Assembly (NCBI GenBank): GCA_007127715.1
Contig: SKYU01000211.1
Span: forward strand, 1-38,166
DNA length: 38,166 bases
Source: Gammaproteobacteria bacterium
GTDB lineage: Bacteria > Pseudomonadota > Gammaproteobacteria > Steroidobacterales > PWYM01
Direction of reading: 5' to 3'
The notes under the pieces are model-generated. The model ran no database searches. It saw nothing but the letters and a program-made list of their open reading frames with translations, and was not told the origin of the DNA. This document shows, piece after piece, positions 18,303 through 27,276 of the stretch. The position numbers and the translations under genes were made by a program. How positions within the stretch are numbered: the first letter of the stretch is position 1; each line of letters begins with the position of its first letter.

Positions 18303-21248
18303 ATGGATGTACAGGCAAAACACGGATTCGAAGCGGCACTGTTCGACATGGATGGTGTGGTCACCCGCACGGCATCGCTGCATGCACAGGCCTGGCAGGC
18401 GGCCTTTGACGAGACGCTTGCCGACCTGGCGGATGCCGGCGGCTCATCCGTGCCGCCGTTCGACCCTGTCCGGGACTACCTCGCGTGGGTCGATGGACGT
18501 GCCCGGGAAGCTGGTGTGCGGGCCTATCTGCAGGCCCGCGAGGTCCACCTGCCCGACGGTGGACGGGCGGCCGAGGATGCGGCCCTGGTGGCGCGCATCG
18601 GCGAGCGCAAGAACGCCCTGTTCGTCGGGCTGCTGGCCGAGCATGGCGTCGAACTCTATGACTCGACCCTGACCTTGCTGCGAAACCTGCGCGCCCAAGG
18701 TGTACGGACCGGGGTGGTGACCGCCAGCCGACACGGCCGTGCGTTGCTGCAGAAGGCCGGTATCGCGATGTTGTTCGATGCCCGCGTGGACGGCATGGAT
18801 GCCGCACGCGGGCGGCTCGCCGGCAAGCCCTTGCCCGAGACCTATCTGCGCTGTGCCGAACTGCTGGAGGTGCGCCCGTCGCGCAGTGTGGTGTTCGAAG
18901 ATGCCGTCGCGGGGGTGCAGGCGGCGCGTGATGGGGGCTTCGGCCTGGTGGTGGGCGTGGATCGTGGGGGCAATTCGCAGGCCCTGGCAGCAGCCGGTGC
19001 GGACCTGGTGGTCACGGATCTCGAGGAGGTCGACGTTGCCCGGCTCTCGCGCGCACTGTCCCAGCGGCGCGCCGGTGTGCTGGCCTGGCGCATCGAGCAG
19101 GAGGGTTTCGATCCGGCGCGCGAACACGCGATGGAAGCTCTGTTTACCGTGGCCAACGGCTATCTGGGCTTGCGCGGTGCCCTGGATCTGCCCATGCCGG
19201 GCTCCGACGACGATCTGTTCGTGGCCGGTATCTTTGACCGGAAACACCCCGAGCGTCCGTATTCCGAGCTCGAGTTCATGGATGTCGGTCGCGAGGACCC
19301 CTACGCGGAAAGGGTGTCTCTGCCAGGTCCGCTGCGGCTGTCGCTGGCAGTCGATGACGTGGCGCTGGATGTGCCGGGCGAGCGGTGCCGAGTGCATCGG
19401 AGACTGCTCCGACTGCAGGATGGGCTGCTCGAGGCCCAGCTGCTGTTCGATGTCCCCGATGGCGAATACCTCCGCCTGACGACCCGCCGTGCGGCCTCGC
19501 TCGATGATGCCCACCTGCTGCTGCAGGAGATCTGCCTTGAAACGGCGGGTCCTGTGGCCACGCTCATGTTGGACGCCAGGTCCGCCGACCCGGACCTGGC
19601 GGCCCGGCATCCCCATCTCGTTCCACTGGAACTCAGCGCGCCGGCGCCGGGCCTGGAACTGCAGCGGTTCCGTACCCGGGTCTCGGGTTTCGAAATCGTC
19701 ATGGTCTCTCAACTGTTCGACGGCAAGGGACGTCGGCCTCTTCGACTGCAGCGAAGCGCTCACCCTGGAGAACCACTGCGTTTCTGGCGCAGCGTCAGCG
19801 TATTCACCAGCCGCGATGTACCGGTGCCCCGCGAGGCTGCACTCGCGCATGCGGAGGCCGTAGCGCGTTCCGGCCCGGTCGAAGGATTGCGCGCACATTC
19901 AGCCCGGTGGCATGCGTACTGGCAGGCGTCCGACATCGCGATCGAGGGCAGCCCGGCCACCGAGCAGGCCCTGCGATTCAACAGCTATCACCTGCGGGCC
20001 GCTGCGGATCATGATCCGCGTGTCTCGGTCGGTGCGAGAGCGCTCAGCGGCCGCGCCTACGAGGGGCATGTGTTCTGGGACGTCGAAGTGTTCATGTTGC
20101 CGTTCTACATACATACCGCACCGGAGATTGCCAGAGCGTTGCTGGGATATCGCTACCACACGCTCGCGGGCGCGCGTCGCCGGGCGCGGGAACTGGGGGC
20201 GTCCGGTGCATGCTATGCCTGGGAGTCGACGGTGACCGGTGATGACGTGACGCCCCGCAAGCTGCTGCTGCGAACGACCGGCCGGGAGATCCCGATCTTC
20301 ACCGGAGCCCAGCAGCTGCATGTCACAGCCGGCGTGGCACTCGGCGTATGGCGCTACTGGGAGGCGACCCACGATGCGCGGTTCCTGAGGCAGCAGGGCT
20401 GCGAGATCCTGTTTGAAACAGCACGGTTCTGGATGACCCGGAGCGTGCTGGAGGGTGCGACGCGTCATCTGCGCGGCGTGGTCGGACCGGATGAGTATCA
20501 TCATGGTGTCGATGACAACGCCTATACCAACTGGATGGCGCGGTTCAACCTGGAGTGGGCGGCATGGGCAGCCGACTGGCTGGCCGATGACAGCCCCGGC
20601 GAGTTCGCCTCCCTCGCCGAACGCCTGGCACTTGATCACGGTGAGCCTGCCGCCTGGGCGCAGGCCGCCCGGGTACTGTTCTGTCCGCAGCCCCGTGGTG
20701 ACGGGGTGATCGAGCAGTTTGCCGGTTTCCACGCCCTGCCACGCCATGACATGCGGGAAGAGGAACGTTACCGGGCGCCGATCGACCGGCTGTTCGACTG
20801 GGAGCGGATCAACAGGCTCCAGCTGCTCAAGCAGGCCGATGTGCTCATGCTGCTGCACCTGTGTCCCGATCTCTTCCCGGAAGACGTCGTCACGGCGAAT
20901 TACCACTTCTACGAGCCGAGGACAGACCATGGCAGCAGTCTGTCGCCTCCCGTCCATGCGGCGATTGCTGCGAGAATCGGTGAGCGGGAGCCGGCGTGGC
21001 GATACTGGCGGCAGGCCCTGTGGTTCGACCTCGGGAACCTGATGGGCAACGGCGCGTTGGGTATCCATCCCGCCTGCATGGGGGCTGTCTGGCAGGCGCT
21101 GGTGTTCGGCTTTCTCGGTGTTCGTTTCGAGCACAACGGACCACAGATCCATGAATGCGCCCGGCACCGGTTACCACCGGAATGGCGTGCCGTGCGGGTC
21201 CCGCTTCGATGGCGTGGTCGCCGCTACCTGCTTGAGGCTCGGGCATGA
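18303..21248 (+). CDS. bifunctional HAD (beta-phosphoglucomutase-like) + GH65 glycoside phosphorylase fusion, 981 aa
   Basis: N-terminal DMDGVVTRTASLHAQAW and SRSVVFEDAVAGVQAARDGGF; C-terminal GH65 VVGPDEYHHGVDDNAYTNWMARFNL, YFWD-type GHVFWDVEVFMLPF. Confidence 0.93.
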   Translation: MDVQAKHGFEAALFDMDGVVTRTASLHAQAWQAAFDETLADLADAGGSSVPPFDPVRDYLAWVDGRAREAGVRAYLQAREVHLPDGGRAAEDAALVARIGERKNALFVGLLAEHGVELYDSTLTLLRNLRAQGVRTGVVTASRHGRALLQKAGIAMLFDARVDGMDAARGRLAGKPLPETYLRCAELLEVRPSRSVVFEDAVAGVQAARDGGFGLVVGVDRGGNSQALAAAGADLVVTDLEEVDVARLSRALSQRRAGVLAWRIEQEGFDPAREHAMEALFTVANGYLGLRGALDLPMPGSDDDLFVAGIFDRKHPERPYSELEFMDVGREDPYAERVSLPGPLRLSLAVDDVALDVPGERCRVHRRLLRLQDGLLEAQLLFDVPDGEYLRLTTRRAASLDDAHLLLQEICLETAGPVATLMLDARSADPDLAARHPHLVPLELSAPAPGLELQRFRTRVSGFEIVMVSQLFDGKGRRPLRLQRSAHPGEPLRFWRSVSVFTSRDVPVPREAALAHAEAVARSGPVEGLRAHSARWHAYWQASDIAIEGSPATEQALRFNSYHLRAAADHDPRVSVGARALSGRAYEGHVFWDVEVFMLPFYIHTAPEIARALLGYRYHTLAGARRRARELGASGACYAWESTVTGDDVTPRKLLLRTTGREIPIFTGAQQLHVTAGVALGVWRYWEATHDARFLRQQGCEILFETARFWMTRSVLEGATRHLRGVVGPDEYHHGVDDNAYTNWMARFNLEWAAWAADWLADDSPGEFASLAERLALDHGEPAAWAQAARVLFCPQPRGDGVIEQFAGFHALPRHDMREEERYRAPIDRLFDWERINRLQLLKQADVLMLLHLCPDLFPEDVVTANYHFYEPRTDHGSSLSPPVHAAIAARIGEREPAWRYWRQALWFDLGNLMGNGALGIHPACMGAVWQALVFGFLGVRFEHNGPQIHECARHRLPPEWRAVRVPLRWRGRRYLLEARA

Positions 21249-22117
21249 ACGGTTTTGCCTCGGTTCTCGTACCCCTGGATGGCTCTGCACGCGCCGCACG
21301 CAGCCTCGGCTGCGCAGTCTGGCTCGCTGAGCGTATGCAGGCCGAGCTTCGTCTGCTGCACGTGGGCCCGTCGGCGGAGTTGCCGGGGAACGAGCTGCCC
21401 GACGGCCTCAGTGAACGCTGCGTGCTGCATCATCGCCGGGGTGAGCCCGCTACCGTGATCCTGGACGATATCGCCCGCCATGGTGCCCGCTGTGTGGTGT
21501 TGAGCACGCGCGGCGCGGGCGCGGGCGGCGAAGGCGGGACGCTCGGGCTGCTGGGTCAGGTCAGCAGGGCCGTCGTGGAACACAGCCCGGCACCCGTGCT
21601 GCTGGTGCCTGAGCGCTACCAGGAACGGTTGCCGTGGCAGCGGCTGCTCGTGCCGGTCAGCGGTGAGCCGAGTGCCGAGCGGGCACTCGCCGTCGCCGTC
21701 GAGCTCGCCAACGATCTTGACTTGTCGGTCAGGGTGGCCCACGTTATTGACCCTGAGCAGGGCGATACGGTCGACGGCAGCCTGTTGGCGGCGGCACGAT
21801 ATGCCGACGCCCCGCATCACGAGTTGCCCGAGGCCCTCGAGGAGATGATCAGCCGCGCACTTCCTCAGTTTCCGTCGGAGGACAGGCGCTGCATACGACA
21901 GGTGTCCCTGTGTCACGGGGACATTGCCGCAGAGCTGCTCGAACTGGCGGCCCAGCCGGATGTCAGCGCGGTCGTGGTCGGCTGGAACGGTCGTTTTGCC
22001 CGCGGTCATGCAGCGGTGCTCAAGCGCCTGATCGAGGAGCTCGACTGCCCGTTGCTGCTGGTGCGTCCGCGCCCACGCATGCCGTTTCGCCTCAAGGTCG
22101 GTGAAGAGCTGGATTGA
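21245..22117 (+). CDS. tandem universal stress protein (two USP domains)
   Basis: SVLVPLDGSARAARSLGCAVWLAERM...; second domain RLLVPVSGEPSAERALAVAVELAND...; ATGA overlap with the upstream gene. Confidence 0.9.
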   Translation: MNGFASVLVPLDGSARAARSLGCAVWLAERMQAELRLLHVGPSAELPGNELPDGLSERCVLHHRRGEPATVILDDIARHGARCVVLSTRGAGAGGEGGTLGLLGQVSRAVVEHSPAPVLLVPERYQERLPWQRLLVPVSGEPSAERALAVAVELANDLDLSVRVAHVIDPEQGDTVDGSLLAAARYADAPHHELPEALEEMISRALPQFPSEDRRCIRQVSLCHGDIAAELLELAAQPDVSAVVVGWNGRFARGHAAVLKRLIEELDCPLLLVRPRPRMPFRLKVGEELD

Positions 22118-22145
22118 CGTTCAACCTTGGGTCCGAGGGTTTGAT

Positions 22146-22975
22146 ATGGACGCGCAGCCGGAGCGAGAGGAGCCTGAGGTCGATCGCCTGAACGCGAGGC
22201 TGGAGGCGCTGGGCCGGTGCCTGACACTCCGTGAACAGGAACTCGACGCGCTGTTCGAGGCGGCACCTGGGGTCATGTATCGCTGTCGTCTGAACGCCGA
22301 CTGGACGATGGATCGGATGTCGACGGCATCACTGCGCTTTCTCGGCTATCCGTCCAGTGACTTCATTGGCAATGCGGTGAGGTGCTTCGCAAGCGTCATC
22401 CATCCAGGCGATCGTCTGCGGGTCACGAGGGAGATCCGTGGCGCGGTCTGCAAGGGTGAGCGCTACGATGTCGAGTACAGGGTCATCCATGCGGATGGGA
22501 CTGTACGCTGGCTGAGGGACACCGGCGCACTGCTTCGGCAGGTGTCGTCGGAAAGCGAGGTGCTGATCGGGCGCTGACAGACATCACCCCGCAGGTGGAG
22601 GCGGAGGACGCACTGCTGCGGACCGAGGCGTTGTTCCGGTCCTTGTTCACGCTTTCGCCGGTTGGCATGTGCCTCAATGATCTTGAGACTGGTACGTTTC
22701 TCGACGTCAACGACGCCCTGGCGCGCACCACGGGCTATCTGACGGACGAGCTGCTCGGTATGCAGTACTTCCATCTGAGTGCACCCGAGTACGCGGAGCA
22801 GGACCGGGAACAACTCGAGATCATGCGCCGGCACCGACGGTTCGGGCCCTACCATAAGCAGTGTGCGCGCAAGGACGGCAGCCGCTTTCCGGCAGTCATC
22901 ACCGGTTTGTTGATGCGCGACAAGTCCGGCAGGCGCCTGGTGTGGTCGATCATCGACGATCGTTCGCCGGGCTGA
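22146..22975 (+). pseudogene. tandem PAS-domain protein interrupted by a -1 frameshift
   Basis: ORF 22101-22577 ends ...SSESEVLIGR*; next frame reads ALTDITPQVEAEDALLRTEALFRSLFTLSPVGMCLND. Restoring one G in the GGG at 22569-22571 joins them as VLIGALTDITPQVEAEDALL. Confidence 0.8.
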
Positions 22976-23021
22976 CGGGCGGCGGCTCCGCCGCGACGGC
23001 CGCCTGTCAGCCCGGCCGCTG

Positions 23022-24071
23022 CTACTTGTTGCAGTCAAGTATCAGCTTGCCCAGATGCTCAGCGCGGCCGAGTTCCTCAAGTGCAGCCGGGGCGTCGCTC
23101 AACGCCCGGGTGCCGGCGATGATCGGCCGGATATCCGCAGCATACTTCAGGCCCCAGCCGAGGATGCGTTCCAGCAGCGCTGGCTGCCGGAGTGGCCGGT
23201 AGATGGTGTAGCCGCGAAGCGCAAGATCCTTGATCATCACCTTGGCAATTGGCAGGGGCGTGTCCTGCCCGGTGATGAGCTCGTAGCTGACGATGCTGGC
23301 CCCGATGGCGGCCGAGGAGACCAGCGCCGGGTAGAAAGCCGCTCCGACCGGGTCTAGCGCGGCATCGAAGCCTGCTCCACCGGTGGCCTCGGCGATGCCC
23401 GCCGCCAGGCTGTCGCCATCGTGTGCCACGAAGGCCTGGTCGGCCAGTGTCGACAGCATGGAAATTTTAGCGGCACTTCGGCTGGTGGCCAGCGTGGTCG
23501 CGCCCCAGGCTCGCGCCAGCTTGAGGACCACGACACCCATGCTTGAACTCGCCGCTGTGACCAGCAGGGTCTTGCCGCGCGCGGTTTCCGGTGTGATGCC
23601 GGCCAGTTCCAGAGCGCCTCCCATGGTGAGCACGCCCATCCAGAGCGCTGCGCCCTCGGCGTCACTGTAGTCCTCGGGTACCGGCAGCAGCGCGTTCTGC
23701 GGATAACAGCCGACGTCCCGATAGGCGCCGGTGCTGCAGAGGTCGATCCTGCCGGGAAGCAGGGCGACCCGGGCACCGACCTCCAGCGGCGATTTGGACC
23801 AGGGCGCGGGACCGTCACCGCCGGGCGTACCCTGTGCAACGATCTCGCCGACGGCTTCCTGGCCAATGCAGCTGGGAAAGGCGCGTGCGGGCTGGTAGCG
23901 TCCCTGAACATAGTTGAATTCGGAGCGGTTCATGCCGATGGCGTGCAGCCGCACGAGCGCCTGCCCGGGACCGGGCGGTGAGAGGCTCTGCGGCCGCCAG
24001 TTCAAGACCTCGTCAGGCCGGCCGTAGCCGTCAAACTGCCAGGCGTGACTCGTGATCGTCTGTTCGCTCAT
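23022..24071 (-). CDS. zinc-type/MDR alcohol dehydrogenase-quinone oxidoreductase family protein
   Basis: GQALVRLHAIGMNRSEFNYVQGRY; LLVTAASSSMGVVVLKLARAWGATTLATSRS; GFDAALDPVGA. Confidence 0.9.
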   Translation of the reverse strand: MSEQTITSHAWQFDGYGRPDEVLNWRPQSLSPPGPGQALVRLHAIGMNRSEFNYVQGRYQPARAFPSCIGQEAVGEIVAQGTPGGDGPAPWSKSPLEVGARVALLPGRIDLCSTGAYRDVGCYPQNALLPVPEDYSDAEGAALWMGVLTMGGALELAGITPETARGKTLLVTAASSSMGVVVLKLARAWGATTLATSRSAAKISMLSTLADQAFVAHDGDSLAAGIAEATGGAGFDAALDPVGAAFYPALVSSAAIGASIVSYELITGQDTPLPIAKVMIKDLALRGYTIYRPLRQPALLERILGWGLKYAADIRPIIAGTRALSDAPAALEELGRAEHLGKLILDCNK

Positions 24072-24200
24072 CTGTCTGCTTCCTCGGTGGCATCGCGCCG
24101 CCGGTCATGGCCTGCGGCATTGGGGTCGCAGCCTACACCAGCACGGGCCGCGCGGGTGCTCACTGGGCGGACAGCAGGCCATGCGCCTTGGAGAAGCGGG

Positions 24201-25583
24201 TCAGAAGCTGCGTCCGTTCCGGCTGTCCTCGTACAAGCGGATCAGGAAGTTGCGCAGCGAATCTTCGGCTTCCGCTTGTGTCATCAGCCGTTGTTGTTCC
24301 AGGACCTGTGCCATGTCTTTCAGACTGCGGCGCCCGTCGATCAGCTCGAGCATGAATACGTGGATTCGGGAGGCCAGCGCCTGCTGGCGGAACTCGGGCA
24401 GTGCCGGCACGGCGCCACGCCCGGTTACCAGCCAGTCCGGGAGTGCCTTGTGACGGGGTGGCGCTTGAATGTCCTCGCGCTTGCGGGCCCCGAAGGCCAC
24501 CACGTGCTCGCGGCGGCCATGACGGCTTGCCGGTGAACACATGTAGGGGAGTTCTGCTTCCGTGACCGAAGGTCTGGCGAAACCGTGCTGCTCCACCAGC
24601 TCCAGCGTCTCCTCCAGGGAAAAGCCCAGTTTAGGGTCGGCAAAATTGAAGTTCAGCGAGCCGAAATTCAGCCATCTTCCCTCAGGGGCCAGCAGGCTGT
24701 TGATCCGCGCCATCTGTAGTCTGGGATCTTCCGGCAGGATGTCGATGACCCATGGCGTGATGATCGTGTCGAAGGACCCCGCCGCGCAGGGGGGGCGCAA
24801 TGCGTCGCCCATGACCGCGTGGAAGCCTGGACGTGTCGGCTCGGGTGCGGCCAGCGTTCGCAGGATGGCCTGTTCTTCGCTACGACGGGGTGCCAGCGGA
24901 AACTCGTAGAGCTCGATGGACTCGCCGCGCGCCAGACGGGCCAGCAACAGCATGAGCATCGGGTTGAAGTCGAGCGCGACGGTCGCCTCTGGCTCGAGCT
25001 GCTGGTGAATGTCCCACGCGAGGCGGCCTGCGCCGGCCCCGATCACAAGCGTACGACCGAACGCACCGCGGTCGGCCACGCGACGGATGAGGTCCAGACT
25101 GGCGGTGTTCTCAACCTCTCCCCATGCCCAGTCACGGTGAATGTTGGCGTAATAGCCGACCAGCGAAGCGTCCGGCGGCAGGCGGGTGCGCAGTGCCAGG
25201 TGGGTCTCCATCGAGGCGTTCCTGCGCGGCAGCGTCAGCGGTGACAGCAGGGCGCCAAGACGCGCTCGGTGGTCGACGGTCGCGGCGTGCAGCCGCTGCA
25301 CGCGCGTCTGCCCGGCAGGCGTCAGATCACCTGCGTCGATGGCTGCGGCAAGTCGTCCGGCATGCTGCTCGAGCTGTGCAAGCAGCAGATCGAGGCGATC
25401 CCGCCATTCGCCCAATGTGGCCACGGGTTCGGCGAACAGCGCGGGGACACCGTCGAGCAGGGGGAAGACGACCTGCCCCCCCTGATTCGTCAGGCCCTGC
25501 GCATGTGTGCGCAGCCTTTCCCCGGTCCGCGGGCAGGCGAGCAGGTCAAGCGGCAGAGGCGTGGTGGTCGTCATCCCCGCCAT
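24201..25583 (-). CDS. SAM-dependent methyltransferase with N2227/carnosine-N-methyltransferase-like features, Trm112-like N-terminus and PqqD-like C-terminus
   Basis: LLACPRTGERLRTHAQGLTNQGGQVVFPLLDGVPALF; VGYYANIHRDWAWGEVEN, LVIGAGAGRLAWDIHQQLEPEATVALDFNPMLMLLLARL; C-terminal IHVFMLELIDGRRSLKDMAQVLEQQ. Confidence 0.75.
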   Translation of the reverse strand: MAGMTTTTPLPLDLLACPRTGERLRTHAQGLTNQGGQVVFPLLDGVPALFAEPVATLGEWRDRLDLLLAQLEQHAGRLAAAIDAGDLTPAGQTRVQRLHAATVDHRARLGALLSPLTLPRRNASMETHLALRTRLPPDASLVGYYANIHRDWAWGEVENTASLDLIRRVADRGAFGRTLVIGAGAGRLAWDIHQQLEPEATVALDFNPMLMLLLARLARGESIELYEFPLAPRRSEEQAILRTLAAPEPTRPGFHAVMGDALRPPCAAGSFDTIITPWVIDILPEDPRLQMARINSLLAPEGRWLNFGSLNFNFADPKLGFSLEETLELVEQHGFARPSVTEAELPYMCSPASRHGRREHVVAFGARKREDIQAPPRHKALPDWLVTGRGAVPALPEFRQQALASRIHVFMLELIDGRRSLKDMAQVLEQQRLMTQAEAEDSLRNFLIRLYEDSRNGRSF

Positions 25584-25650
25584 TATGACCTGACCGCGAC
25601 GGGCTGTGCAGCGTCATCGCCGACAAGGGAGCGTCCGGGGCTCTGGCGGC

Positions 25651-27246
25651 TCAGATCGTACCGTTGACGATGGGCTGGAAGGCCGTCAGCTGGTCCCGGA
25701 GAGTCGGGCTGCCGAGCCCGTGGCCTGGGAACAGGCTCGGGAACTGGCCCTGCTCGCCGTGCAATGCGAGGTAGTTCAGTACCGTGAGTTCCACCAGCTG
25801 GTTGACGTTGTTTGCCGCCGGGCTCGAAGCGGTCTCCACTGAGCCATCCGGTCGGAACCAGCCGATCTGCTGGTGTCGCGCCTGCTGCTCCGGCGTGGCT
25901 CCCAGTAACTGCGGCCGCCCTCCAGGGTTATAGACCAGGAAAAAGGAGGCGGCCGTCGACTGGTTGTCGCTGGTCCATTCGCCCTTGCCTCGGCCCTCCT
26001 CGGAGTTATCGATGACACCGTTGCTCGACAGCGAACCATCACTGAAGACATACAGCATCAGCGGCACATTCAGACGGGCCGCATACTCCAGACAGGCGCC
26101 CATGCAGCGACCTGCGCGCAGATCGCGCACCTCACCGAGCGCCCGCCGCCCACCGTGGTAGTCGTAGCCCCCCATGGTGATGCAGCCGGCACCGGCGAAC
26201 CCGTTCATGACCAGCTTCATCACCGAGGCCGTTTTCCGGAACTCGCCGTCGCTGTTGAACTCCTGTTCACTGAAAATGCCGTTGGGACCCACGATGTCCG
26301 GGTCCAGTGCGGGGTTGAGCGAGGAGGGGTCGCCAAACCGGTCGGCGATATCCGCCGATCGGAGATAACCGCAACGTACCAGGTCCTTGATCACCGCGTC
26401 CCGCGTGATGAGTCCGGTATCGACCCGGTTCAGCTTGCGGTCGCTGAGCCGGTAGATGGACTCCATCACTGCGACAGCATCGTCCTGGTTCAGAAGTCCA
26501 ATCAGCTTGCCGGTATCCACCAGGCCGGTGACGTCCGTGGGACGATCGACCTTGGTCGGACGGACTTCAGGGTTGATCAGTCCAGCCGGGGCCAGCGAGT
26601 TGCCGCCGGACTCGGTCGGCCGGGAGCCGATCAGCGTCAGCAGCGAACCGTCCGCGCCCGCGCGGTGTATCCCGTAAAGCGGGTTGTGCGGGTTGTTGCC
26701 CGTGTCGTTTTCCGAGCGTGCAGGGATCAGTGCGCCGTTGACGTTGCCGAAGCGGCCAGCCTGAAGCTTGTCGACGATACCTCGCAGAAAGGCACTGTCC
26801 GAATGAAACGCGAGTCCAAGACTGTCATCGATGAAGGCCGCACCGGTCAACGGGTCGTTCAGGCGTGGCACCATGTCTCCCGGCAGGCCCTGGCGGCTGT
26901 AGCCCTGGGTGCTGATGAAATCCAGCTGCCCGCCCTGTCGTCCGCCAAGCACGTTTGATCCGACCATGTTGGCACCGCCAGCAAGGTCGAAACAGATGAA
27001 CGGGATCTTGCCTGCTCCCTGTACGGCAATACCGCAGCTCTCGCTCAGGGCGCGCAGATCTGGCGAAAGCTGCGCAAATGCCGCCCTGGGGTTGGCGAAC
27101 AGGCTGAAGAGTCCGGCGCCGGCGATGGTTGCGGCCCCGGTCATGAAGCCCTGCGCAATCAGCTGCCGGCGGGTGATGGGCCGCGGATGGTCGGGATGGC
27201 GCAGTGGCGCGTACCAGTCGTTGCCGTGCATGCGTCGCCTTGTCAT
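25651..27246 (-). CDS. Tat-exported DUF1501-like protein
   Basis: ITRRQLIAQGFMTGAATIAGAGLFSLFANPRAAFA leader; PFICFDLAGGANMVGSN; GGYDYHGGRR metal-site-like motif. Confidence 0.7.
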   Translation of the reverse strand: MTRRRMHGNDWYAPLRHPDHPRPITRRQLIAQGFMTGAATIAGAGLFSLFANPRAAFAQLSPDLRALSESCGIAVQGAGKIPFICFDLAGGANMVGSNVLGGRQGGQLDFISTQGYSRQGLPGDMVPRLNDPLTGAAFIDDSLGLAFHSDSAFLRGIVDKLQAGRFGNVNGALIPARSENDTGNNPHNPLYGIHRAGADGSLLTLIGSRPTESGGNSLAPAGLINPEVRPTKVDRPTDVTGLVDTGKLIGLLNQDDAVAVMESIYRLSDRKLNRVDTGLITRDAVIKDLVRCGYLRSADIADRFGDPSSLNPALDPDIVGPNGIFSEQEFNSDGEFRKTASVMKLVMNGFAGAGCITMGGYDYHGGRRALGEVRDLRAGRCMGACLEYAARLNVPLMLYVFSDGSLSSNGVIDNSEEGRGKGEWTSDNQSTAASFFLVYNPGGRPQLLGATPEQQARHQQIGWFRPDGSVETASSPAANNVNQLVELTVLNYLALHGEQGQFPSLFPGHGLGSPTLRDQLTAFQPIVNGTI

Positions 27247-27276
27247 GGACTTGCCTCGCGCGAGTGAATTGAGAGT

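Noticed and set aside
18444-21167. Long - strand ORFs (484 and 422 aa) opposite the HAD-GH65 gene
   Set aside because: Shadow ORFs of a high-GC coding region; His/Gln/Arg-rich composition and no recognisable domain, while the + strand shows clear catalytic motifs.
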